A DNA stretch of 30,565 nucleotides, taken from the IMG/VR virus record IMGVR_UViG_3300042890_000202, positions 1-30,565 of that record, one strand, 5' to 3'. The notes below the pieces were generated by a model. That model did no database searches and was not told the DNA's origin. It saw only the letters and a program-made list of their open reading frames with translations. The position numbers and the translations under genes are program-made. This DNA is from a virus. Position 1 is the first letter of the stretch, and each line of letters begins with the position of its first letter. Below are positions 22,030 through 29,351 of the stretch, in pieces.

Positions 22030-22045
22030 GGTATAGAACTATACC
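22030..22045. promoter_or_regulatory. Perfect dyad GGTATAG-AA-CTATACC
   Basis: Seven-base arms with a 2-nt centre; operator-like. Two copies of CCTTAAA(A/G)CG follow at 22063-22072 and 22084-22093, 21 bp (two helical turns) apart. Confidence 0.5.
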
Positions 22046-22101
22046 CATTTAGATATAAAGTTCCTTAAAACGGATGTAATGCCCCTTAAAGCGTATAATT
22101 A

Positions 22102-22506
22102 CTACGTCAGTCTGTCTATCCAACGCTTAACGATGTAAGCACCCAGCAAAATAAGCCCGAGCATCGTAAGCCCTCCCTCCAGAGTCCAACCTCTCTGCTT
22201 CCGTTCCTTCGTTAGGATCTTGGTCTGCGTTACCCGGATGGTATCGGGCAAGCACGTTGCCTCAACGAAGACCTTTCGGTCGATGTACTGGAACTGAAGC
22301 CTTACCTTGTCTTGGTAGATGGTCGTGTCCTTGTAGAGTTCCAGCGTGTCGGTTAGGTACTTTGTCTTTGTTACAATCACCGTGTCCCTTACAATCACAC
22401 TCTGCAGGACTGGTTTCACAGAAGCGCAACTGCTAAGAGCCGCAAGAGTCGCAGTCAGCAGGATTGTCCATATTGCAAGTCGGTTGGGGTTTAGTTTCGA
22501 GTTCAT
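22102..22506 (-). CDS. Unimolecular spanin candidate (lipoprotein with C-terminal membrane anchor), 134 aa
   Basis: N-terminal signal with a lipobox ALSSC (Cys27), a periplasmic beta-rich stretch of about 80 residues, and a C-terminal transmembrane segment LTMLGLILLGAYIVKRWIDR. A lipid anchor at one end and a membrane span at the other is the build of one-piece spanins, which join inner and outer membrane and fuse them in the last step of lysis. I chose the ATG at 22506; the TTG at 22521 is less likely. It follows the endolysin by 11 nt. Confidence 0.7.
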   Translation of the reverse strand: MNSKLNPNRLAIWTILLTATLAALSSCASVKPVLQSVIVRDTVIVTKTKYLTDTLELYKDTTIYQDKVRLQFQYIDRKVFVEATCLPDTIRVTQTKILTKERKQRGWTLEGGLTMLGLILLGAYIVKRWIDRLT

Positions 22507-22517
22507 TGAGCCAGTTA

Positions 22518-22943
22518 TCAAAAGTTAAGGTACTTGGTTTTGCCATTATGTTTTACTGCTTTGAGGATTTGTTTGCGATTCTTGGTATTAGAATAACTCA
22601 CGTGCACCCAACTTGGCGCTTTGTCCGTGCCAAACTCCCAGATAAGCTGATCAAAGTCTAAATTCTCCCGGATCCAATTAAAAAGAACCTCGTTACCTCC
22701 ATCATACTTTATATCAGCAGCTTGAGCCTGCACGTGCTGCGAGGTCTTTGCTCCCCCCACTTTGCTATTCACCGCAGGGCTGCGGTATGCACTCGTTACT
22801 TTCACCGCACCTAAGGCATCTCTCGTGGGCTGTAAGACGTTTTCTGCAAGGCTGCGGAGGTTTCCCTCAAGATGCTTGGGTAAAGCGTTAGGAAGGCCTG
22901 TTTTTGTAGCAGTTAGTTCTGCGAGGGTGAAGTTCTTGGTCAC
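22518..22943 (-). CDS. Peptidase M15-like endolysin, 141 aa
   Basis: M15_3-type zinc peptidase: TSAYRSPAVNSKVGGAKTSQ, then His70, Asp77 (HVQAQAADIKY) and His114 (SWVHVSY) as zinc ligands. It should cut peptide crosslinks of peptidoglycan. No signal peptide is seen, so export depends on the holins encoded upstream. A 161-nt repeat-rich non-coding segment precedes it. Confidence 0.85.
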   Translation of the reverse strand: MTKNFTLAELTATKTGLPNALPKHLEGNLRSLAENVLQPTRDALGAVKVTSAYRSPAVNSKVGGAKTSQHVQAQAADIKYDGGNEVLFNWIRENLDFDQLIWEFGTDKAPSWVHVSYSNTKNRKQILKAVKHNGKTKYLNF

Positions 22944-23104
22944 GTTTTTAATATCAAAAGTTGTCTGTTTTACACATTATGCTCATTTGAGTTTACACTT
23001 TGCATTTTTTGCATAGTGCTTAATGTGCCTTTAATTGCACAATTTGTAGTCATAATGTACATTAAAACGTACATTAACAGGTAAAGTGCGCCTTAATGCA
23101 CATT
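22944..23104. repeat. Repeat-rich intergenic segment before the endolysin
   Basis: Four copies of a GYACATTAA-like 9-mer: 23020-23028 (reverse), 23057-23065, 23069-23077 and 23092-23100 (reverse), of which 23057 and 23069 are identical and 12 bp apart. AATGTACATT is a self-complementary 10-mer at the third site. No gene seen; operator or RNA-level control of lysis is possible. Confidence 0.55.
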
Positions 23105-23287
23105 TTAACGCCCCTGCGGTTTGTATTCATCCCACCACATATTGTAAAGGCTTTTGTTGGTGTCATCAAGAATACGACCTAAAAAGGCGTTGTTAGACTC
23201 TAATGCCTTAACCACATAATCGTGATGCGAATTCCCTTTAGGGTAGGCAGCAAGTACCTGCTCTTTGAATTCTTTTGAGTAAATCAT
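23105..23287 (-). CDS. Hypothetical protein, 60 aa
   Basis: MIYSKEFKEQVLAAYPKGNS ... NMWWDEYKPQGR. Helical with a helix-turn-like KEFKEQVLAAYPKG start. It overlaps the preceding 42-aa gene as ATGA and sits in the lysis cassette. Unknown function. Confidence 0.65.
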   Translation of the reverse strand: MIYSKEFKEQVLAAYPKGNSHHDYVVKALESNNAFLGRILDDTNKSLYNMWWDEYKPQGR

Positions 23288-23412
23288 CGCCCTTGACTCT
23301 TGTAAGGCTTAGAGTAGTTCTTACTCGCCTTATTGCTGCTTGCACTCTTGGAGTGCTTGCCTCGTTTCTTGCTTTTACTGATCCTTTGGCTTACCGCCTG
23401 CTGCTTTGCCAT
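23284..23412 (-). CDS. Highly basic microprotein, 42 aa
   Basis: MAKQQAVSQRISKSKKRGKH then SKSASSNKASKNYSKPYKSQ and GR. About a third of the residues are Lys/Arg and another large share Ser. The ending NYSKPYKSQGR is of a type recurring in Bacteroidota phages. It overlaps the holin 3' end by 38 nt and the next gene as ATGA. It may bind nucleic acid or membrane; unproven. Confidence 0.65.
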   Translation of the reverse strand: MAKQQAVSQRISKSKKRGKHSKSASSNKASKNYSKPYKSQGR

Positions 23413-23575
23413 CTTGAGGGTCTTTGAAAAACATAAGTGCAAAAGCACCGACCATAAAAGTCGAGACCTCCGTTAAAGTTGCACGGCCTCCCCAAACGAG
23501 TGTGAAGCATAGTGCTATAATAAGAAGCCCCAAGATGGTGGTCTTGGGGTTCTTGAAGATACGCTCAATTAGCAT
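23375..23575 (-). CDS. Holin-like protein, 66 aa
   Basis: Two hydrophobic segments, TTILGLLIIALCFTLVWG and TFMVGAFALMFFK, separated by a short turn (GRATLTEVS), and a charged C-terminus DPQDGKAAGGKPKDQ. This is a small class II-type holin build. A perfect 8-bp hairpin (CCCCAAGA/TCTTGGGG, 23528-23549) lies in codons 9-16. It follows another membrane protein with an 11-nt overlap. Confidence 0.65.
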   Translation of the reverse strand: MLIERIFKNPKTTILGLLIIALCFTLVWGGRATLTEVSTFMVGAFALMFFKDPQDGKAAGGKPKDQ

Positions 23576-23738
23576 CGCTCTTTAGTTTGAGGTAGTCCCT
23601 TCGCCACTTCCAAAGAGTGTACGCAAGTGAGGTTACCAGAACCAAAAGACCCAACGCTTGATGGGCGTAGCTTACGAGAAGCCCTGCTCCCGTTAAAGAC
23701 CAAGACGTTAGAACGCTATCGGCTGACTCCTTTGTCAT
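23565..23738 (-). CDS. Second holin-like membrane protein, 57 aa
   Basis: MTKESADSVLTSWSLTGAGL, then LVSYAHQALGLLVLVTSLAY and a basic end WKWRRDYLKLKSDAN. One or two short membrane spans. It follows the 130-aa gene by 2 nt and overlaps the 66-aa holin-like gene by 11 nt. Such pairs may act as holin and antiholin. Confidence 0.65.
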   Translation of the reverse strand: MTKESADSVLTSWSLTGAGLLVSYAHQALGLLVLVTSLAYTLWKWRRDYLKLKSDAN

Positions 23739-23740
23739 CG

Positions 23741-24133
23741 TTACTCAATTACTGGAGGAACCGGAGGTTGGCAGTATGCTGCATCGGGGTTAGCAACGCA
23801 GTACTCTGACTCGTATGCTGATTCCCAACCAGCGAAGATATGAACTCCGCAAGGCGAAGGCCATACGACATAAGGCGCAAACGAAGTTGTCATTGGTTCG
23901 GCAGTCCACAAAATGTCAACTGCGTACTTTGGTGACGTTACCTCACAAACTTGGTTGCCTTCGGCATCCGTTCCCCATTGGGTGCAAAGATGCCCGAGTT
24001 CCACTACCGCAGTAACTAATTCGGGGTTGTAGTATTGGTAGGTTTCGCCTTCGGGGTCGGTACCCGTTAACTCAATCTTTGCTTTAGCCGTTGCCCATTG
24101 GGTAGGCGTGAACTCGTATTTAAGTGGTTTCAT
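23741..24133 (-). CDS. Conserved hypothetical protein, 130 aa
   Basis: MKPLKYEFTPTQWATAKAKI ... YAVDILWTAEP ... VVWPSPCGVHIFAGWESAYE. The WP-x-PxGVH-x-FAGWE segment is one I recognise from small proteins between tail fibre and holin genes in Bacteroidota phages. Possibly a virion or fibre-associated protein; unknown function. Confidence 0.65.
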   Translation of the reverse strand: MKPLKYEFTPTQWATAKAKIELTGTDPEGETYQYYNPELVTAVVELGHLCTQWGTDAEGNQVCEVTSPKYAVDILWTAEPMTTSFAPYVVWPSPCGVHIFAGWESAYESEYCVANPDAAYCQPPVPPVIE

Positions 24134-24144
24134 CGTTTGTTGAA

Positions 24145-25845
24145 TTATGCGGTTAGTTCGGCAAGTTGGGCGTTAGTTAAACGGGTCTTGAATAGTAGGG
24201 CTTGCGAGTAAGCCATATTTGCTCCAACTACATCGTACAAATTAATGACACTTGTCGCTGGTACGGATGCTGAAATATCGCTGCCAACTTGAACGCCATC
24301 AACATAAAAAACGTAATCGTTTAATTTGTACGATAAAGCAAATTTATGATTTCCAGTAGTTAAACCAAAAATGGGTAAGTCTATATTTACTTGCAATGAA
24401 CCGCCTACAAATGCTACGGCTTGAATACGCCCATTTTGGTAATATCCAATCGCTAAAATATTTGAACTTGTCCCGTCATTAAGAGCAATTCCCGCATAAT
24501 TTCCTGCATTACCAGTTATAGTGGTATTAACCTCCATAAAAATAGTCCCCTCCGTCTGCCCAATCAAAGAACTAATGCCCGTCTTTGAAGCAGCATCCGC
24601 AACCCTTGTAACTGATGCCCCTAATGTGGGGATGTACGAGGTGGCGTAGGCTCCCGTTTCAAGTTGTAATCCATAAGCATAGAAGTTACCCGAACCAAAA
24701 CCAACCTCGCTAATTGTGCTTGCGGTTGTAGCGGTTAAAATGCACCGATACCAGCCGTTGCCGTAGTTAACCATTGACACACTTGGCGAACCCGTTGAAG
24801 TTGTGGCGACACCCGTTTGTAAATTAAACGAACCTGTATAGTATGCGCCATCGTATATGTAAAACAAAAACGAAGCGGTGCTTTGGTATTTAGCGAACAC
24901 CGATAAGGTATAAGTGCCAGCCGCTTGGGAAGTTGTTTTACTCCAAAAACCCGTACCAATCGTATCAGCGTTTACATATCCATCGGGACTTGCGATAGTG
25001 TTTGCAGTTACTACGGATGTCCCACCGCTGCTCGTGTTTAGTTGCTCCGAGTACGTCACCAAATTACTCCGCTGCGGCTCCAAAATCAAGCGAGGGCAAG
25101 TAGACCCCAAATAATCCAAACGGGGTAAACCGCTAACGGGGCCAACTGATACCGATGCGGTGGTGGTGGCGATGTAGTCGGTTGCTCCGAAGTCGGAAAC
25201 CTCAACTTGCGCTCCCCAAACAAAGATGCCGCTTGTTCCATCGCCAGTATAAGAGTTGGTACCATTTGCAGTTGCTGGTGCAACTCGCATACGAACCAAA
25301 GTGCCGCTTGCGGTGTAAGTAACAGAGCAGCGATACCAGCCATTTCCTACTGATGTAATTGATGCCGTAGCCGAACCCCCAAGAGTTCCTATGGTTCCGT
25401 TTGATAAATCAAAATAAGCATTCCGACCGCCAGCCGAATCTTCAAACAAAAACAAGAAAGAACGCTCAGCCGCTTTTGCGTAAACCGAAATGGTATGACC
25501 AACGCTATTTATTGAGGTCGGGGTTTGACCAATAATATGCTGCGATGTGGCAGTATCCTCTACAATCTTATCTGCCGTAGTCGTTCCGTTCGGTGCGGTT
25601 GTAGCGTTAGCGGTTACGCTTGCATTAACAGCAACAGACCACGAAGCATCGTTAAATTGCTCACTATACAAAATAAGATTAGTCCGCACCTTTTCAATTA
25701 GGCCGTTGCTTGCCACTCGGGTGGCGCTTGAGGCACGGCTGAAGGTTAGGTCGCCCGTACCATCGGTCGGCTTAACCGAGTAAACCTTTTGGTCTTTGTA
25801 TCCCGAAGGAATCATTACCAGACTTGCGTCATCAAAAAAACTCAT
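24145..25845 (-). CDS. Receptor-binding/tail fibre protein with two carbohydrate-binding repeats and a LamG-like domain, 566 aa
   Basis: After an N-terminal DLTFSRASSATRVASNGLIE segment come two related beta-sandwich units: residues about 56-225 (NLILYSEQFNDASW ... SVGNGWYRCSVTYTA ... VWGAQVEVS) and about 262-412 (NLVTYSEQLN ... NYGNGWYRCILTATT ... AYGLQLETGAYATSYIPT). A C-terminal concanavalin/LamG-like domain follows (TIFMEVNTTI ... GNHKFALSYKLNDYVFYVDG). Such domains bind surface glycans, so this is the likely adsorption protein. The duplicated unit may be a site of host-range change. Confidence 0.75.
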   Translation of the reverse strand: MSFFDDASLVMIPSGYKDQKVYSVKPTDGTGDLTFSRASSATRVASNGLIEKVRTNLILYSEQFNDASWSVAVNASVTANATTAPNGTTTADKIVEDTATSQHIIGQTPTSINSVGHTISVYAKAAERSFLFLFEDSAGGRNAYFDLSNGTIGTLGGSATASITSVGNGWYRCSVTYTASGTLVRMRVAPATANGTNSYTGDGTSGIFVWGAQVEVSDFGATDYIATTTASVSVGPVSGLPRLDYLGSTCPRLILEPQRSNLVTYSEQLNTSSGGTSVVTANTIASPDGYVNADTIGTGFWSKTTSQAAGTYTLSVFAKYQSTASFLFYIYDGAYYTGSFNLQTGVATTSTGSPSVSMVNYGNGWYRCILTATTASTISEVGFGSGNFYAYGLQLETGAYATSYIPTLGASVTRVADAASKTGISSLIGQTEGTIFMEVNTTITGNAGNYAGIALNDGTSSNILAIGYYQNGRIQAVAFVGGSLQVNIDLPIFGLTTGNHKFALSYKLNDYVFYVDGVQVGSDISASVPATSVINLYDVVGANMAYSQALLFKTRLTNAQLAELTA

Positions 25846-25846
25846 A

Positions 25847-26167
25847 TCAATTCAAAATAAATAGTTGGTCAATTAAGCAGTCCTCTCCCTCCAATGTTGC
25901 TCCGTCATCGGTCATACGCTGTATATACGTATCAAAAATATCATAGTAGGTGTCCTCACCCAAGTCCTGCAAGGCAGCAGTCAAGCAATCATAGCCCTCA
26001 AACGTGCCTCCATCATTCAGCACCCGAGTCTCAAACTGCTCCACAATCTCATTAGCAGGAGCGAAGCACGGAGGGGCTGACTGATTCTGAATAGACAAAG
26101 TAGTCTCGTCCACTTGGCCAAACCAAGTAGAGCAGTACACTACTCCCCACGATATAAAATTGCTCAC
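25847..26167 (-). CDS. Virion-region protein with two copies of a D-G-x-x-E-x-x-x-C motif, 106 aa
   Basis: Half of this short protein is made of two copies of one motif: TRVLNDGGTFEGYDCLTAAL and QRMTDDGATLEGEDCLIDQL. The same motif is found in the 423-aa tail protein and the 170-aa protein. It starts with GTG, overlapping the stop of the 22-aa gene as GTGA, and is followed by the fibre gene with a 1-nt gap. Likely a virion component that shares a binding partner with the others. Confidence 0.65.
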   Translation of the reverse strand: MSNFISWGVVYCSTWFGQVDETTLSIQNQSAPPCFAPANEIVEQFETRVLNDGGTFEGYDCLTAALQDLGEDTYYDIFDTYIQRMTDDGATLEGEDCLIDQLFILN

Positions 26168-26232
26168 TTTTTCTTGCTTAAAAATACCCGGAGCTTCTGG
26201 ATGTTGCTCCTCTTGATTCCGTACCTATTCAT
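26164..26232 (-). CDS. Basic microprotein, 22 aa
   Basis: MNRYGIKRSNIQKLRVFLSK then KK. Nine of 22 residues are Lys/Arg. The start overlaps the connector stop (ATGA) and the stop overlaps the next start (GTGA), so ribosomes almost certainly pass through it. It may simply be a coupling leader, or a true small protein. Confidence 0.5.
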   Translation of the reverse strand: MNRYGIKRSNIQKLRVFLSKKK

Positions 26233-26729
26233 AAATACCATCCGTGAAATGATTGACCATCCGTGGGATACATCTCCCCGTTCTGGTTAGCGTAGTACTC
26301 CGGAGTAAGGCTGCCGTAAAATGTCAAGTAATTGACTAAACGCCTGCCGTAATGCTCTGCCGTGTCTCTCTCCTTCTGGATCAAATACTCCAGCTCGCTC
26401 TTATCGATGCTCTCGCTATTCTCGCTCTGTTTCTTAAATACTCCCCCGTTGCTGACCTTATACGTCAAGAACGGAAGCAGCTCCACCATCGTGTAATGCA
26501 CCAGTACATCCTGCACATAGTCATTCATCAAGGTTAGGTAGTTGCCCGTAAGGGTATTTGCCAGCACATCGTTCTTGAGTTTATCGTACAACGCAGTCCC
26601 GAGCAACGCTTGGATATGTATGTCCTGCGAGGTCTTGATATACTGCACCATCTGATCACGATCCACGTTACCGGATATAGCGGTACGCTTTACGATATCA
26701 TCGGGTGAAACAAAGAGAGCGTATGCCAT
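26229..26729 (-). CDS. Head-tail connector (DUF6712-like), 166 aa
   Basis: MAYALFVSPDDIVKRTAISG then DRDQMVQYIKTSQDIHIQAL and LLGTALYDKL, followed by HYTMVELLPFLTYKVSNGGV. This helical pattern belongs to the connector/adaptor proteins of Bacteroidota phages, which bind below the portal. It follows the portal after 32 nt. Confidence 0.8.
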   Translation of the reverse strand: MAYALFVSPDDIVKRTAISGNVDRDQMVQYIKTSQDIHIQALLGTALYDKLKNDVLANTLTGNYLTLMNDYVQDVLVHYTMVELLPFLTYKVSNGGVFKKQSENSESIDKSELEYLIQKERDTAEHYGRRLVNYLTFYGSLTPEYYANQNGEMYPTDGQSFHGWYL

Positions 26730-26761
26730 ATTTAATAAACCCGATTGCTCGGATATTGCGA

Positions 26762-28774
26762 CTATTTGGGTATGCCTTTGCTCTGAGCGTAAGCAGGAGT
26801 ATAGCCTTGGTAGTCCGAATCGATAGGTGCGATAGCGACCTCCTTTGGGTTCTTGGGTAGCTTGAATCCTTGACGTACCGCTTCATTTACGTTAATGATA
26901 GTCGTGCCATTCAAAGTGCCCCCTCCATAGATCTCGCCATCCTTCGTGAGTTTCTTGCGATATACCCTACGTTCCCAGCGATGGTAGCAGTTAGCCCCAC
27001 CCTTGTACAACCAAACGCTGTAAGAGGCTCCCTGCGCTTCTGCGCCCCCGTTAGAGCTTAGTTCCTTGATGTCCTCCATCCGATATACTCTCTTAGCAGC
27101 GATAAGGCTACGGCAGAGGGTTCTGCTTGGCCCGGAGGGGCTTGCACTTGTACCCTTCGCATAGAAGTAGCGTACCTTGTATCTCTTCGAATCTTGCTCG
27201 CTGGGATCCTGCGCTACAAGTTCAGTCCGGGAGTTTAGGTATGCCTCGACATCGTATTCATCTTCCTCGCTATCGACTATCTCAGAATCGACCATATCAT
27301 AGTCGCTAAGTAGTTCCTCTTCGCTCTCTCCGATATTTTGAAGCTTTGCTACCAGTTCAGCAGCAAGCTCCTCCATCAGAAAAGGGAGGCCATCCCTTCC
27401 CCCCTTTTGCGATTTCATCTGTGTAATAACGGCAGAGGAGTTACCCACGAAAAGAGCCTGCGCTACTTGTGGGTCAAATTGTAGCATCTGTACGAGGAAC
27501 GTGATCGCTTGGTCTTGCGTAAGTATCCCTTCCGTAACGGCTCTCATAATATCCAGAGAGCTGGCAATCTGTGCACCATTGTAGGATGCATCTTTTTTGA
27601 TAAGATCCTCCGTTGCCTCACTTACATCTGCAACCGGAGCCCCTTCGACCACGACCTCATCGCTTACCTCTTTGACATCAGCAAACTCCGCAGGAGTCAA
27701 TGTCCTAAAGTATAGGTCGAGGCTTACGTTATTGTAAGCAAGAATCATATCCAAGCCAGCAGCGATCTGCTCCTGCTTCGGGCGGATCACCGTGTTATCT
27801 AACAGATTAAAAGCATTCTTAATTTCATCGGCATTGCTACCCAATCCAGCAGTACCATCCTTTACCCCGAAGAGCATAGGCGAGGTGATGCGATGTGATA
27901 CCAGAATCTTGCTCGTGCTCTCACTACTGAGGAACTCATACTGAAGGTGAGCCTCCGATAAAGTAACGGGCTCGATAGTAGCAGCTTTTTGGCTATCATC
28001 GTTGAAGGCGAGGATATACTTGCCTGCGTTATTGCTACCGCTCCACTTCTGTTTAATTGCAAAGTCGATATTGTCCTGCTCTTCCTGCGGTGGGATGCCG
28101 TTATTAAAGTTGATGATCATAGAAGGAGCCAGTCCGTTCTTGATATTGTTGATATGGTAGTTGGCGATCTCTTCCTCCATCTCAGCGTATGGAAGCCCGC
28201 CTTGGTAATCCACAGGTGAATAGTAGTAAGAGCCACTCCGGTACGGGCGTATGTAAAGGATCTCTGCCTTATCGGATGCTGCTCCGTATCCAAACGCTGG
28301 GATGCGCTCCGCTTGGTTCTTATTTCGAACCTTACTCCAATCGTAAGCCATATAGTAGGCCTCGATCTCTCCCTCTTCGTTGCACTTTTCTGCCCTTAAC
28401 GTCTCGACTGGGATGTGATATACCTCCGCTATCTTGCTCTTGTCCGCAGTATAGATAATCTGGAACGCTCCATTGCCAAGCATATAGTAGTCATTTACTA
28501 CCCTCTTCAGTTGTTCGGGCTGGATAAGCCTACGCAGCTCCAGATACCCGGATGGGTTAGCATCAGAGTTAGAAGCATCGATTCCCTTGCCGTAGATAAT
28601 ATCCACGATTCCCGTGATCACCGCATTATTCGTAGGTGACCCGTTAGCCCTATCGATAAGGTAGTTGAAAAACTGATTGTCATCGCCATACTCCACCCAG
28701 CTCAAACGAGGGTTCTCGCTGATTTGTGGCGTGGTATAAGATGCCAGATTGATTAGTCGGATATTATTCGCCAT
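26762..28774 (-). CDS. Portal protein with C-terminal extension, 670 aa
   Basis: Residues about 1-360 form a HK97/PBSX-type portal: AVITGIVDIIYGKGIDASNS, VNDYYMLGNGAFQIIYTADK, YHINNIKNGLAPSMIINFNN and RITSPMLFGVKDGTAGLGSN. The portal ring is the DNA gate of the head. The last 140 residues are a separate domain (RYKVRYFYAKGTSASPSGPS ... YSVWLYKGGANCYHRWERRV ... GYTPAYAQSKGIPK), a type of module often seen at the ends of phage head proteins. It overlaps the 170-aa gene by 11 nt. Confidence 0.88.
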   Translation of the reverse strand: MANNIRLINLASYTTPQISENPRLSWVEYGDDNQFFNYLIDRANGSPTNNAVITGIVDIIYGKGIDASNSDANPSGYLELRRLIQPEQLKRVVNDYYMLGNGAFQIIYTADKSKIAEVYHIPVETLRAEKCNEEGEIEAYYMAYDWSKVRNKNQAERIPAFGYGAASDKAEILYIRPYRSGSYYYSPVDYQGGLPYAEMEEEIANYHINNIKNGLAPSMIINFNNGIPPQEEQDNIDFAIKQKWSGSNNAGKYILAFNDDSQKAATIEPVTLSEAHLQYEFLSSESTSKILVSHRITSPMLFGVKDGTAGLGSNADEIKNAFNLLDNTVIRPKQEQIAAGLDMILAYNNVSLDLYFRTLTPAEFADVKEVSDEVVVEGAPVADVSEATEDLIKKDASYNGAQIASSLDIMRAVTEGILTQDQAITFLVQMLQFDPQVAQALFVGNSSAVITQMKSQKGGRDGLPFLMEELAAELVAKLQNIGESEEELLSDYDMVDSEIVDSEEDEYDVEAYLNSRTELVAQDPSEQDSKRYKVRYFYAKGTSASPSGPSRTLCRSLIAAKRVYRMEDIKELSSNGGAEAQGASYSVWLYKGGANCYHRWERRVYRKKLTKDGEIYGGGTLNGTTIINVNEAVRQGFKLPKNPKEVAIAPIDSDYQGYTPAYAQSKGIPK

Positions 28775-29276
28775 AGATCACAAAGTCATTGTTCATAGTG
28801 CGCTCAGTTGTCTGCAGCACAGGTTGATAGTTATCGATCGTGCCACCACTCGGCAGCATATAAATTTTGTCAATGGTCAGCACCTTAGCATCGTCCACCC
28901 CTAAACCCGTGAGCTCAGTCGTAACGCAAGCCAGAGCCTCGATTGTCCCTGCATCTGCTATCACCCTATCCTCATATTGGTTAGCGACTCCTGCTGCGTA
29001 CCTCTGGTCTTCAAGGCGTAAAATGTAGGGTACTTCCGGATCAAGTGTTGCGCTATTATACGCAAATGTAAGCTCCCTTGTGTCTTCATCAAAAGATGGG
29101 CTTACCAGAGTATAGGTAATTACCTCTCTCGTGTCCTTATTTACGAACTTGGCCTGTATGCGCCAGTAGTCTCCGTAGTTCGTGAGGTCATCGTTTCCGT
29201 ACTTCCAGTCACGGATTGGCAAGGTGATATCCTGCTGGGCATTATATGATAAGAAAATCATACCTAAATAACCCAA
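28764..29276 (-). CDS. Virion-region protein, 170 aa
   Basis: Beta-rich N-terminal domain (FLSYNAQQDITLPIRDWKYG ... VPYILRLEDQ) followed by the shared motif DRVIADAGTIEALACVTTEL (28905-28964) and a tail ending NNDFVIYGE. Similar in build to small tail or neck proteins of this phage group. It lies between a terminator and the portal gene. Specific role unknown. Confidence 0.6.
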   Translation of the reverse strand: MGYLGMIFLSYNAQQDITLPIRDWKYGNDDLTNYGDYWRIQAKFVNKDTREVITYTLVSPSFDEDTRELTFAYNSATLDPEVPYILRLEDQRYAAGVANQYEDRVIADAGTIEALACVTTELTGLGVDDAKVLTIDKIYMLPSGGTIDNYQPVLQTTERTMNNDFVIYGE

Positions 29277-29304
29277 AGTCGGTACAAAGTGGGATATGCC
29301 TCAA

Positions 29305-29329
29305 TAAAAAAGGAGGCCGAAGCCTCCCC
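29305..29329 (-). terminator. Intrinsic terminator with UUCG loop
   Basis: On the minus strand GGAGGC-TTCG-GCCTCC followed by TTTTTT: a perfect 6-bp stem with an extra-stable tetraloop. It lies after the 184-aa gene and before the 170-aa gene. Confidence 0.92.
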
Positions 29330-29351
29330 TTTATCTTTATCCATTGGATAA

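Larger units (their letters stand above)
21778..22101. other. Large non-coding region, candidate origin/early control region
   Basis: The only stretch over 300 bp without a gene. It is very A/T-rich and holds a 17-bp direct repeat with one mismatch, a 16-bp inverted repeat (15 matches), two GTTAACTT copies, a 16-bp dyad and a 10-bp CCTTAAA repeat. It lies between the end of the lysis genes and the first early gene. On the minus strand TTGACA, 17 nt, TAAATA occurs near 21856-21828, and TACCTTTG lies just before the first ATG; neither is a secure promoter. Confidence 0.6.

Noticed and set aside
22944-23104. CRISPR-like array in the repeat-rich segment
   Set aside because: Repeats are only 9 bp, spaced irregularly and in both orientations.
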